Shown here piece after piece: positions 13,798 through 22,138 of a stretch of DNA of 22,581 nucleotides. Position numbers and translations under genes: made by a program. The stretch is taken from assembly GCA_900768635.1 (NCBI GenBank), contig CAAGDP010000028.1, positions 1-22,581 of the forward strand, in the 5' to 3' direction. Under the pieces are notes generated by a model, which did no database searches, was not told the origin of the DNA, and worked only from the letters and a program-made list of their open reading frames with translations. The DNA is from Enterobacterales bacterium. Its GTDB lineage: Bacteria; Pseudomonadota; Gammaproteobacteria; Enterobacterales; Succinivibrionaceae. Positions within the stretch are counted from its first letter, which is position 1, and each line of letters opens with the position of its first letter.

Positions 13798-14409
13798 ATG
13801 AATAAATCTAAAGGCTTTAATTTAATTGAAGTGCTTATTGCTCTGGTGGTGATTTCAATTTCCTTATTTGCGGTAGCCAGAGTTCAAATTGCCGGTATGC
13901 AGGGCATGGAAACAGCAAAGGAATCCACCAGTTCTGCCGTAAATATCACTAATCTTATGGAACGTTTCAGTAAACAGCGTGATGCCATCCGTTTGTACCT
14001 GACTATGAATCCTGTTGAAGGTTTTGTGAGGAATGGTTTAGGAGATATGGATGTGGGTTGTGATGCTATGCAGGCAGCAATTATAAATGCAACTCAGGCT
14101 GAACAGGCATTGTCCTGCGAAGTGGAAGCTTGGGCTTCTTCTATGGTTGCTTCCCTTAATCTGGAGTCCCCTAGGGATTTGGCTTATGGTGTAACAGTAA
14201 GAGATCAGGCTACTAATTACCAGTACACAGCTAATATTAGCTATAGTATTCCGCGGATTACTGTTGCCGTTATGTGGAAGAAAAACCCAGGAGCAAAAGA
14301 TATGACCATTGCTGATTATAAATTGAAAGATGATGGAAGTGGTTTGATGTACCCTCCTGCAGCAGATAGTGAATATGGTTATATGTCTATGGAGTATGTA
14401 GCACCATGA
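13798..14409 (+). CDS. pilV: Type IV minor prepilin PilV
   Basis: This 203-residue protein has a six-residue leader MNKSKG and cleavage before F7, with E11 at +5 in FNLIEVLIALVVISISLFA. The segment VARVQIAGMQGMETAKESTSSAVNITNLMERF is typical of PilV, the equivalent of GspI in type II secretion. The rest is a small globular domain with two cysteines (in VGCDAM and LSCEVE) that may form a disulphide in the periplasm. It overlaps pilW by four bases (ATGA). Confidence 0.9.
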   Translation: MNKSKGFNLIEVLIALVVISISLFAVARVQIAGMQGMETAKESTSSAVNITNLMERFSKQRDAIRLYLTMNPVEGFVRNGLGDMDVGCDAMQAAIINATQAEQALSCEVEAWASSMVASLNLESPRDLAYGVTVRDQATNYQYTANISYSIPRITVAVMWKKNPGAKDMTIADYKLKDDGSGLMYPPAADSEYGYMSMEYVAP

Positions 14410-15332
14410 TTATGAACTTATCATATACCAGAAAAAACCGTGGCTTCAGTGTTATTGAGCTACTTATTGCCATGTTGGTTGCTACGGTAATTGTATTAGG
14501 TGTTTACCGTTTCCTTACCAGCTCCCACCGCAGTTTAACCTTTACCAAGGCTAATGATGCTGTAAACCGTTCGGTTATGATATCCAATCGGTCACTTACT
14601 TCTTACCTGCGTATGGCTGGCTTCAGAAATTACCGCCGGGTAATAGACAGTATCACCTTTGAAAGGCGTACTGTTAATATTGGTGGCAAAGAGGTTACTT
14701 TTCCTCTCAATACTTATATTATCGGTGCAAGAAATACTGTAGCAACTCATCCAAATGATGAAATTTACATAAGATATTATGGTTCAAGTATTGATGACGA
14801 TCTTTCTGAATCCGGTGGTGCCATAGATGTTACTACCAATCAGAGAATGTTTGACTGTAATGGTGAGTCCATTGACCGCCTTCAGGAAGCTTTTCTGAGG
14901 TTTTATGTTACCAATGAAGGTCTTCACTGTGATCAGAAAATTATCACCTTTAATCATTCAGGTACCGCTGTAACCGGTCAAACAGAAGATAATGGCATTC
15001 TGATTGATAATAACGTGATCAGTATTCTTTTTGGTTTCCGTATGGATGGTAATGATGCTTTTCATCTCTCTACGGAAATGCCAGGCGAGATCTTCAACGG
15101 GAGCAGAATGTCCACCAGTAACTTTGAAGTGGTTAATGCTCTTCGTTATGGCATTCTGGTGAGAGAAGATACTCACCAGAAAGTTTCCAAGAGCAAAACT
15201 GTGCGACAGTTCCATATGCTGGGATTTACCACCAATGATGATCTGGCCACGGCTCCTGCCAGTGAAACCAATATATATCAGTTGGTTTCCGGGGTAATAT
15301 ATATGCGTAATCGTTACATTGAAACTAACTAA
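14406..15332 (+). CDS. pilW: Type IV minor prepilin PilW
   Basis: This 308-residue protein has a 13-residue leader ending RKNRG and cleavage before F14, with glutamate at +5 in FSVIELLIAMLVATVIVLGVY. The following SYLRMAGF is the PilW signature; the protein is the GspJ-like member of the tip complex. The large C-terminal domain includes two cysteines (FDCNGE, LHCDQK). ATG 14406 overlaps the pilV stop; the ATG at 14412 is an alternative two codons later. Length is in the usual PilW range (about 270-370). Confidence 0.9.
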   Translation: MIMNLSYTRKNRGFSVIELLIAMLVATVIVLGVYRFLTSSHRSLTFTKANDAVNRSVMISNRSLTSYLRMAGFRNYRRVIDSITFERRTVNIGGKEVTFPLNTYIIGARNTVATHPNDEIYIRYYGSSIDDDLSESGGAIDVTTNQRMFDCNGESIDRLQEAFLRFYVTNEGLHCDQKIITFNHSGTAVTGQTEDNGILIDNNVISILFGFRMDGNDAFHLSTEMPGEIFNGSRMSTSNFEVVNALRYGILVREDTHQKVSKSKTVRQFHMLGFTTNDDLATAPASETNIYQLVSGVIYMRNRYIETN

Positions 15333-15343
15333 GGAGCTGACTC

Positions 15344-15982
15344 ATGAATAAGATGAAGGGCATGGCATTGATCGTTGCCATGGTTGTAGTTCTCATTGTA
15401 TCGATTGTTGCAGTAGCGATTCTTACTACTGCTGCAGTTAATAAGCAGGCTTCGGTATCAACTTATGATTCCGCATCCAGCTTTGCTAATGCTCAGGCCG
15501 GTATTAATCTGGGGGAGGTTGTGCTTCTTACTGCTTCAGCTTCTGAACTTAAGTCTCTTCCTGCAGCTAATGAGGCTCGAGGTAATGCGATAGCCAATGT
15601 GGTTTCTGAAGATTGCAAAACATATGCAGGAAAAACTGTTGATAGTCCGTCTGAATGCTTCTGGTGGATAGGTGATGGTTTCAATGATGTTATCAAGGAT
15701 TTGGATGATTCTTTTTTGGAAGTAATCAAGGGTGGTTCATATTATGATTATCCTAATGCAATGACTTTATTTAAGTTGGAGCAACGTGCTGAAACCCGTA
15801 CCAAGTCATTGGAAACTGGTGATAATCTGGGTAAACAGTTTTACCGTGTTACCGCTATTGGTAAAGGTAATACCAATGGTGTTGCCAAAATCCAGGGCCA
15901 GATTGGTATCTTTTCAGAACTCGATAATACCATTGAAGTGGATGAGTCATCTGATAAACTTGATGATACCAGTGATGAATAA
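15344..15982 (+). CDS. pilX: Type IV minor pilin PilX
   Basis: This 212-residue protein has the short leader MNKMKG then MALIVAMVVVLIVSIVAVAILTTAAVNKQASVST, matching the PilX N-terminal family. Position +5 is valine rather than glutamate, a feature shared with GspK, the tip pseudopilin. FANAQAGINLGEVV corresponds to the usual AFQAAEAAL-like helix. The C-terminus is strongly acidic (DESSDKLDDTSDE). The position after pilW and the GGAG nine bases before ATG 15344 fit an operon gene. PilX, with PilV, PilW and FimT/FimU, should cap the fibre and link it to PilY1. Confidence 0.85.
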   Translation: MNKMKGMALIVAMVVVLIVSIVAVAILTTAAVNKQASVSTYDSASSFANAQAGINLGEVVLLTASASELKSLPAANEARGNAIANVVSEDCKTYAGKTVDSPSECFWWIGDGFNDVIKDLDDSFLEVIKGGSYYDYPNAMTLFKLEQRAETRTKSLETGDNLGKQFYRVTAIGKGNTNGVAKIQGQIGIFSELDNTIEVDESSDKLDDTSDE

Positions 15983-15990
15983 GGCCGGAG

Positions 15991-16449
15991 ATGTATACTA
16001 TGAAAAATCTCAGAAGAAATCATAACCATGGTTTTACCCTTATTGAAATTCTGGTAGTGGTGATTATGATTTCAATTTTAAGTGCTGTTGCTGCTGCAAG
16101 TTACCGCTCCTATGTGGTAGATGCACGAAGAAAAGCACTTACCGAAAATCTGATGTATCTGCAACAGCAGATTGAGGATTTTTACCTTATTAATCATACC
16201 TATGAAAATGCCTGTTCTGTTGCGCATAAAGGAGTAGATTGCAGTGGTTCAAAAGATGTTAAATCTCATTACATCATTAATTACTCTGTGTCTACTGCAT
16301 CAGGGCGGGATACATATACTTTAGTGGCTAATGCTATTGGCAGTCAGAAATCTTCAGATCATGACTGTCAGTACCTCTTTTTAAGACGCAACGGTGAACG
16401 TGGTGGCGGAGTTGATGCCTCTACAGCTTCTGTTAATAACTGTTGGTAG
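15991..16449 (+). CDS. pilE: Type IV pilin, PilE family
   Basis: This 152-residue prepilin has a leader ending NHNHG and cleavage before FTLIEILVVVIMISILSAV, with glutamate at +5. The helix YRSYVVDARRKALTENLMYLQQQIEDFYLINHTYENAC is characteristic of PilE-type minor pilins. The C-terminal disulphide region (DCQYL ... NNCW) is also typical. The start is uncertain: ATG 15991 has AAGG six bases away, while ATG 16000, three codons later, has GGAG nine bases away and gives an 11-residue leader. In Pseudomonas pilE follows pilY1; here it precedes it. Confidence 0.9.
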   Translation: MYTMKNLRRNHNHGFTLIEILVVVIMISILSAVAAASYRSYVVDARRKALTENLMYLQQQIEDFYLINHTYENACSVAHKGVDCSGSKDVKSHYIINYSVSTASGRDTYTLVANAIGSQKSSDHDCQYLFLRRNGERGGGVDASTASVNNCW

Positions 16450-16460
16450 GAGTAAATATA

Positions 16461-19400
16461 ATGAAATTATTGAAGACGGTGATAGCGGGATTGAGCCTGG
16501 GAGCTTCTGCAACGGGGTTGTTTTTATCCGGTACAGTTGCGGCTGCGACTGCATCAGACAGCGTTACACCGGTTAATTTGGCTGGTTATCCTCTATATGT
16601 TGGAGGTGAAAGTCTGCCTGCATTGGTTATGATTATGATGAGTAAGGATCATAGTATGTACTATGAGGCTTACAATGACATGACCGATTTGGATGATGAT
16701 AATCAGATTGATGGTTTTTTTAAGCCGGTTATTACTTATGACGGACTTTTTGACAGTTCTTTTTGTTACAAATATGATGGTTCATACTTTAAGATTGTCC
16801 AAAAAGCTAAGACAGCCATTTCTGATGATGGTAGAACAATGTACTACTGTAATAATCAGTGGAGTGGCAATTTCTTGAATTACGTTACTACTTCCCGTAT
16901 GGATCTGGTGAAGAGAATTTTGATGGGTGGTCAGCGTGGATATACTGCTGATAGCAGTGGGAATATGAAAACTATTCGTACTTCAGATGGTTATCCTATC
17001 TTGACAAGACAGTGGATTCCTCATGACACACATGTCTGGGCTAAATTGTTTCATCCTAAGGATATTAATCAGTACTGCGCATCAGGTGTTGAGTGTACAG
17101 CAGATAAATTTACACAGTACAGTTCTAATCAAGCTCTTTTGTTAGGAAATGTTCAAAATCGTTTGATGGTTATAAAATTTAATAAATCGGGCGATGAGTA
17201 TGTAAACAAAAATTATCCTTTAGCTTCATTAACAGAATTTACGAATAGTACAAATCGCGATTCTTATGAAAGTTCTCATGTGTTTATATGGAACTGGTTG
17301 AGTCGTGAATCAGGTGTTTGGGGTGGTGTAGGTTACGAAGGCACTGAAACTAAGATTACTGTGCCCGGAGCTACAGGTGAATTAAAAATGACTATCGATA
17401 TCTTCGATGTTCGTGCTGAGAGTTGTCACCCAACAGGAGATATTGTAGATACTGATTTAGGAGACCGATGCAAGTTATATAGTTCTGGATACAATACTGT
17501 AGGTTTGCTTCAGAATTTTTCTAAAAATGGAAATGTTGATGCTTATTTTGGTCTGATTACAGCTACTTGGGGCCGTGATTCATCAGGAAAAAGTTCAGCA
17601 GCCTTGCGTTCCGAGATATCTGATTTGTCATCATTTATTAATGCTGATACAGGTGATTTTTATGATAAGTCTGTTTTGGGTGTAATTAATAATTTGGCTT
17701 TGTATGCAGATATTTCAAGCAGTTCGGCTTCAAATGGTCATGATTGGAGCGATTGCTATATAAGAACTGAAAATGATAGTCGTATATATGAGACAAACAA
17801 ATCTAGAGCAAATTATGGTGGATGTCAGGATTGGGGTAATCCATTAACTCAATTAATAGCACTAAGTCATGATTATTTTAATGGTGATCTGAATGTAAGC
17901 AGTGCTAAAGGAACTGATTATGGAGATGTAAAGGCAAGGCTAAATATCCCACAGGATGGTAATGATAGTTTGTCTATAACGTTGCCAATTGTCGATGGAA
18001 ATATTAAATCTCCGTATACCAAGGAAGGAATTTTTTGGTGTCAGACTCCGATTAATCTTCTTTTGATGGATGAGAGTATATCTTTTGATTGGAAAGTCGA
18101 TGATGGGTATAGTGATGATATTAATAAAGGTTTTGCTATTATAAATGCAGGTGAAAATTTAACGGGTAAAGAGTTTATCTATGGAGAAAAAACAGGTACT
18201 AGTATAATTGCAGATGGTGAAACCTTGCCTACACCAAAATCTATTAACAGTTTAGGAGAACTCTCCAGTGTACGCGGTGTATCTGTAATTGAACCTCACT
18301 TTGAAGGTTCGTTAAAAGGTGCAGCTCTCGCAGCACAATATTATGCAACAAAGTTGACTCCACAAGGAGTGTCTGCAGATGATGCAGGTAAGTATCCTTC
18401 CATTCAGAATATTGTGGTGTCTATGGCGTCTTATCTTCCTCAATTCACTATATACACCAAAAATAATAAAAAGGTTTTGTTTATTCCAATTTGTAAATCG
18501 CCTCGAGTATCTAAAGTCGAGAGCTGGAAAATTATGAATAATGTTGAGTTATCAACTAGATATGACGATGGGGCAATGTATACTGGTGCTTGTTCTGTAG
18601 GTGATGTCTTCTACGTTAACTCTACTTATGACCCGGTAACAAAAAAATTGTCTGGTGTTGAGTTCCGTACTACTTATGAAGATAATGAAGCTGGTTCTGA
18701 CTTTGATATGGATACCGGGACATCTTATCTGGTTGAATCGGACCCAGAAAGTGATGATAGAATAATTGTTACTACAAAGGGCTATTATTCTGATAGCTAT
18801 GCCGGTCAGTTAGTCGGTTTTGTTATAGTAGGAACAGAGGGAGTTTATTCTCTTGATTTTGCTACCAAGAATAAATTAATCAGTGATGCAGAAAATAAAT
18901 ACACGATTTCAGAAGCAGATCTTCGTGGTGTTAATTTTATACAGAATAAACGGACTTTTCATTATGATATAAGTAAGTCTTATCATGATCAACAAGTTGC
19001 GGCTGCTTATACAAGTGATCCATTCTTTGAATTCAATTATTTAGGTAATGACAATAAGACTCCAGTGTTAGTGGAACAGAATCCGAAAACTTATGGAAAT
19101 TCTAATACTAATGCAAGATATTGTTTTAACTCGGATGTTTTTAATGGCAGACCTAGATATTATGTTAATGATAATGGAAAAAATATTCCATTGTTGCCTC
19201 GTGTTGGTGCTGAAGCTAATGGTAATCCTGTTAAATGTGAATCTACTGTTACGCGAACATTCTATGTTCCGAATGGTGCTGACGGCGCATTTCTGGAATC
19301 TCCTCTCTACTATGCTGCCAAGTATGGATATAAGAAGACTGATGGTTCAAATTACTATTATGTAACAAACGCTTCAACTCTGGCCGAGAATATTACTCAG

Positions 19401-21671
19401 GCTATGGAAACTGCAGTTTCAGCTGGTTCCAAGTCTTCTACTGCTATGTCCTTCTCCAGTATTGAAACTTCTAGCGACTCAGCCGAATCAATTATGGCTA
19501 AGTTTGATTCAACTTACTGGACAGGTGATGTAGCTAAAGTGAAGATCTCTATGACTGATACTGAGGTTACCAGTCAGTCAACTGTATGGTCTGTAGCTGA
19601 TACCTTGAATGCTGCCGGTCCAGATCTCCGGAAGATCTATATGGCTAGGGCCGATGGTGAGTTGGTTGAATTTACTAAGGATAATCTTCTTAATAGCTCA
19701 GGTGAATTTACAGAAGATTCTGCAAATCTTATGGGGACTGCTTTCCCTAGATTCAATGCAGGCCTTACAGATACCTTTGGAGGTTTAGCTACTTGCTCTG
19801 CCGATGAAAAAGCTGAATTTATGGAAGCCTACGTTAAGTATGTTAAGGGTGATCATACCTATGAAGTAGCTGAAGATGCTGATGGTACTGAAGCTAATGC
19901 CCTTAACAAGTGTGGCGTAGTTGGTTTCCATCAGCGTAATGGTGGCATTCTGGGAGCGGTTATCTCATCTACACCGCAGGTTGTAAATCTTAATGGCGGA
20001 AAGACTGTTATTTTTGCCGCTAATGACGGTATGGTGCATTTTGTTAATGAAGAAACAGGCGAAGAGCTCTTTGCGATCATTCCTTATGTGGCACAGTATG
20101 GTATGCCAGCAGTTGCCCGAAAGGATACGAAAACCCGTTATGTTCTTGATGGCGAAATAAAGGTATCAACTTTCAAGGTAGGTGGATCTAACCGTACTAT
20201 TGCCATTGGTTCAACCGGTATGACCAATCCTGGTTTGTATGCTATGGAGCTTACCGATTTAAATCTGGATGTTCATTCAGTAAAGATGATCTGGGAACTT
20301 ACTAAGAGTGAAGAGCAGGGTAAAATTCATCACGTTAATGCCCTGGGCTCCTTTACTGAAAGTGTAAATGTATTTGCCCATACAGTAGATCGTACAGGAG
20401 ATTCTTCTGTAACCAAGGCTTATGTAGTATTCGGCAATGGTTATAATTCCAATGTTAATGATGCATTTGTTCCGTTTGGTACAGATTCTCTTGGCAATGA
20501 AGTTCAGAAGAAAGACTATGGTACATTCCCTGCCAGCGATGGCGAGTCTGGTCTGATAGTAATGAATGCCTTTACTGGTAAAGTTCTCAGTCTGACTACA
20601 GTTAACGCTACCGGTATGATTACTAATAGTAACTGGAGTCCTGCAGACTGCTTGAGATCTGGTCCTATTGTATCTAATCCAATGTACAAGTTCTTCTACA
20701 ATAATGTTACAGGCAAGTGTTATGCTAATGGTATGAACCCGGCAGTAGCTGCATATGATGCTGACCATGATGGAAGTCCTGATTATGTGTACTCTACCGA
20801 CCTTTATGGTAATGTGTATCGTACTATTATGAATAGACTTCCGGTTAGTGGCTGGACTATGGATAAGATCCATACCACTGTCAGGGAAGAAGGTAGCACT
20901 CTTTCTGTAGAGCCAATTACAACTCGACCAGCATTGGCCTCTGGTTCTGCAGGTCTGCCATTTGTAGTAGTTGGTTCCGGTCAGTATTTAACAACTGAAG
21001 ATGTTAAGAATACTGATCTGCAGAGTATGTGGGGGCTGGATGATACTCACTATTCAACAAATGGTGCTATCATTTGTAATTCAGATTTAGTGGATGCTTT
21101 GTCAACTTGCAGAACAAGCAGCAAGCTGTATAAGATGTACATGGTTAACTATGCTGGTTCTGCTCCTGAATATAAAAACTTCCGTGATATAGTATTGCCA
21201 ACAGATTCTGCATCCGGTGGTACCATCTCCTATGATGCGGATTTATACAATGGTTGGATCATTGATATGTCTGTGGAACCTGGTGAGCGAGTAGTAGTAT
21301 CACCAACTGTTGCTGATAAGCATGCATATGTGACTACCATGATTCCATCTGATAATCCATGTAATGCAGGTGGTTCAGGTCATATGTATGATCTTAACAT
21401 TCTGACCGGCACTTTCTATCAGAGTCCTGAGAAGTCTCAGTTGTACTCCGATCAGATAATGTCCAAGTCAACTCTGACTTATTCCAAGGGTATGACTGAA
21501 GAAGAGCGAAAATCATCTGCAACAACCGATGAACCACGTAAACGTGGTAGCAATTCCTATGGTTGTGCTTCAGTATCTAACTGGACACAGATCAACGGCG
21601 GTGAAGCTAAGAAGATGGTAGGTCCGCAGTATTGTCCACGAGTTGAATCCTGGCAGTACATTTTTGACTAA
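16461..21671 (+). CDS. pilY1: Type IV pilus tip adhesin/assembly factor PilY1 (PilC family)
   Basis: PilY1 is exported to the pilus tip, where it antagonises retraction and can act in adhesion and surface sensing. The 1736-residue protein has a signal peptide (about 1-30, ending TVAAATA). A conserved N-terminal region follows (LPALVMIMMSKDHSMYYEAYND), with a Ca-binding-like loop D76-D78-D80-D84. A long middle region includes GSLKGAALAAQYYATK and IVVSMASYLPQFTI. The C-terminal PilC beta-propeller starts near GGILGAVISSTP (about 1161), has AANDGMVHFVNEETGEELFAIIP, and contains the canonical loop D1433-A-D-H-D-G-S-P-D1441. It is longer than Pseudomonas PilY1 (about 1160). ATG 16461 was chosen for its signal peptide and TAGGAG upstream. 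Bases about 17050-19240 are clearly more AT-rich than the ends. It is the last gene of the operon. Confidence 0.93.
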   Translation: MKLLKTVIAGLSLGASATGLFLSGTVAAATASDSVTPVNLAGYPLYVGGESLPALVMIMMSKDHSMYYEAYNDMTDLDDDNQIDGFFKPVITYDGLFDSSFCYKYDGSYFKIVQKAKTAISDDGRTMYYCNNQWSGNFLNYVTTSRMDLVKRILMGGQRGYTADSSGNMKTIRTSDGYPILTRQWIPHDTHVWAKLFHPKDINQYCASGVECTADKFTQYSSNQALLLGNVQNRLMVIKFNKSGDEYVNKNYPLASLTEFTNSTNRDSYESSHVFIWNWLSRESGVWGGVGYEGTETKITVPGATGELKMTIDIFDVRAESCHPTGDIVDTDLGDRCKLYSSGYNTVGLLQNFSKNGNVDAYFGLITATWGRDSSGKSSAALRSEISDLSSFINADTGDFYDKSVLGVINNLALYADISSSSASNGHDWSDCYIRTENDSRIYETNKSRANYGGCQDWGNPLTQLIALSHDYFNGDLNVSSAKGTDYGDVKARLNIPQDGNDSLSITLPIVDGNIKSPYTKEGIFWCQTPINLLLMDESISFDWKVDDGYSDDINKGFAIINAGENLTGKEFIYGEKTGTSIIADGETLPTPKSINSLGELSSVRGVSVIEPHFEGSLKGAALAAQYYATKLTPQGVSADDAGKYPSIQNIVVSMASYLPQFTIYTKNNKKVLFIPICKSPRVSKVESWKIMNNVELSTRYDDGAMYTGACSVGDVFYVNSTYDPVTKKLSGVEFRTTYEDNEAGSDFDMDTGTSYLVESDPESDDRIIVTTKGYYSDSYAGQLVGFVIVGTEGVYSLDFATKNKLISDAENKYTISEADLRGVNFIQNKRTFHYDISKSYHDQQVAAAYTSDPFFEFNYLGNDNKTPVLVEQNPKTYGNSNTNARYCFNSDVFNGRPRYYVNDNGKNIPLLPRVGAEANGNPVKCESTVTRTFYVPNGADGAFLESPLYYAAKYGYKKTDGSNYYYVTNASTLAENITQAMETAVSAGSKSSTAMSFSSIETSSDSAESIMAKFDSTYWTGDVAKVKISMTDTEVTSQSTVWSVADTLNAAGPDLRKIYMARADGELVEFTKDNLLNSSGEFTEDSANLMGTAFPRFNAGLTDTFGGLATCSADEKAEFMEAYVKYVKGDHTYEVAEDADGTEANALNKCGVVGFHQRNGGILGAVISSTPQVVNLNGGKTVIFAANDGMVHFVNEETGEELFAIIPYVAQYGMPAVARKDTKTRYVLDGEIKVSTFKVGGSNRTIAIGSTGMTNPGLYAMELTDLNLDVHSVKMIWELTKSEEQGKIHHVNALGSFTESVNVFAHTVDRTGDSSVTKAYVVFGNGYNSNVNDAFVPFGTDSLGNEVQKKDYGTFPASDGESGLIVMNAFTGKVLSLTTVNATGMITNSNWSPADCLRSGPIVSNPMYKFFYNNVTGKCYANGMNPAVAAYDADHDGSPDYVYSTDLYGNVYRTIMNRLPVSGWTMDKIHTTVREEGSTLSVEPITTRPALASGSAGLPFVVVGSGQYLTTEDVKNTDLQSMWGLDDTHYSTNGAIICNSDLVDALSTCRTSSKLYKMYMVNYAGSAPEYKNFRDIVLPTDSASGGTISYDADLYNGWIIDMSVEPGERVVVSPTVADKHAYVTTMIPSDNPCNAGGSGHMYDLNILTGTFYQSPEKSQLYSDQIMSKSTLTYSKGMTEEERKSSATTDEPRKRGSNSYGCASVSNWTQINGGEAKKMVGPQYCPRVESWQYIFD

Positions 21672-21692
21672 ACCATAGTTTGATTTAATGAG

Positions 21693-21720
21693 AAGAGTCG
21701 AGTATATCGGCTCTTTTTTT
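21693..21720 (+). terminator. Intrinsic terminator closing the pilus operon
   Basis: AAGAGTCGA (21693-21701) pairs with TCGGCTCTT (21707-21715), nine pairs with one T-G wobble, around a 5-base loop. A run of T continues to 21720. It lies 22 bases after the pilY1 stop. Confidence 0.9.
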
Positions 21721-21927
21721 ATGCCATTTAAATATAATGTGTACTGACTAAGGAAGTTGTTTGCCTTGTATTGGCAATATTCCGGGATGATTACAGGTTG
21801 GTGTTATCAGTTCTGTGATCAGAAATATTCTGGAATGAATAAGAATATGCATAAGTTTTGTTTGGAGTGATGTGTCCTAAGTCAAATGAGGCTGTTTCGT
21901 TGTGTTGATGGTTTTAGGCGGTATATA

Positions 21928-21936
21928 TGCTATTAT
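21928..21936 (+). promoter_or_regulatory. Possible extended -10 promoter element
   Basis: TGCTATTAT fits the extended -10 form TGnTATAAT with one mismatch. No good -35 box lies 17 bases upstream. It points toward the inverted repeat at 22012-22058, about 75 bases away, and could drive a short RNA ending in that hairpin. Confidence 0.25.
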
Positions 21937-22011
21937 CCACTCCATTGTTTAGGTAATTGTTCAGATCGTTCTGTCTGTTAGAAGTAAAGGTGAGGAAAAA
22001 TTTGTTGAACT

Positions 22012-22058
22012 TATATTCAGTAAACAGGTTGCATCAAAGCTACTGTTTACTGAATATA
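22012..22058. repeat. Perfect 16-bp inverted repeat with 15-base loop
   Basis: TATATTCAGTAAACAG (22012-22027) and CTGTTTACTGAATATA (22043-22058) are exact inverse complements. No T-run follows on the plus strand, and it lies 80 bases beyond the stop of the minus-strand gene, so it is not an obvious terminator. A 23-codon frame beginning with TTG near 22001, behind a strong Shine-Dalgarno-like sequence, runs straight through it. The pairing is certain; the role is unknown. Confidence 0.6.
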
Positions 22059-22138
22059 CTAGTGAGTATGTAATATGTTAACCATTAGGGCATAGTCATC
22101 ATATAAGAAGGTGAGCTTGATCCATATTATCTAAATAC

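Larger units (their letters stand above)
21721..22138. other. Gene-free stretch between the pilus operon and the nuclease-family gene
   Basis: No open frame of useful length was seen on either strand. The stretch holds an extended -10-like TGCTATTAT at 21928-21936, a strong Shine-Dalgarno-like AAGGTGAGG near 21987-21995 followed by TTG, and a perfect 16-bp inverted repeat. No tRNA or rRNA pattern was recognised. Confidence 0.5.

Noticed and set aside
20277..20873. A 198-codon open frame opposite pilY1
   Set aside because: It is antisense to the conserved PilY1 propeller and has no family features.
21721..22138. tRNA or rRNA gene downstream of the extended -10 element
   Set aside because: No cloverleaf, T-loop consensus or rRNA sequence could be recognised in either strand.
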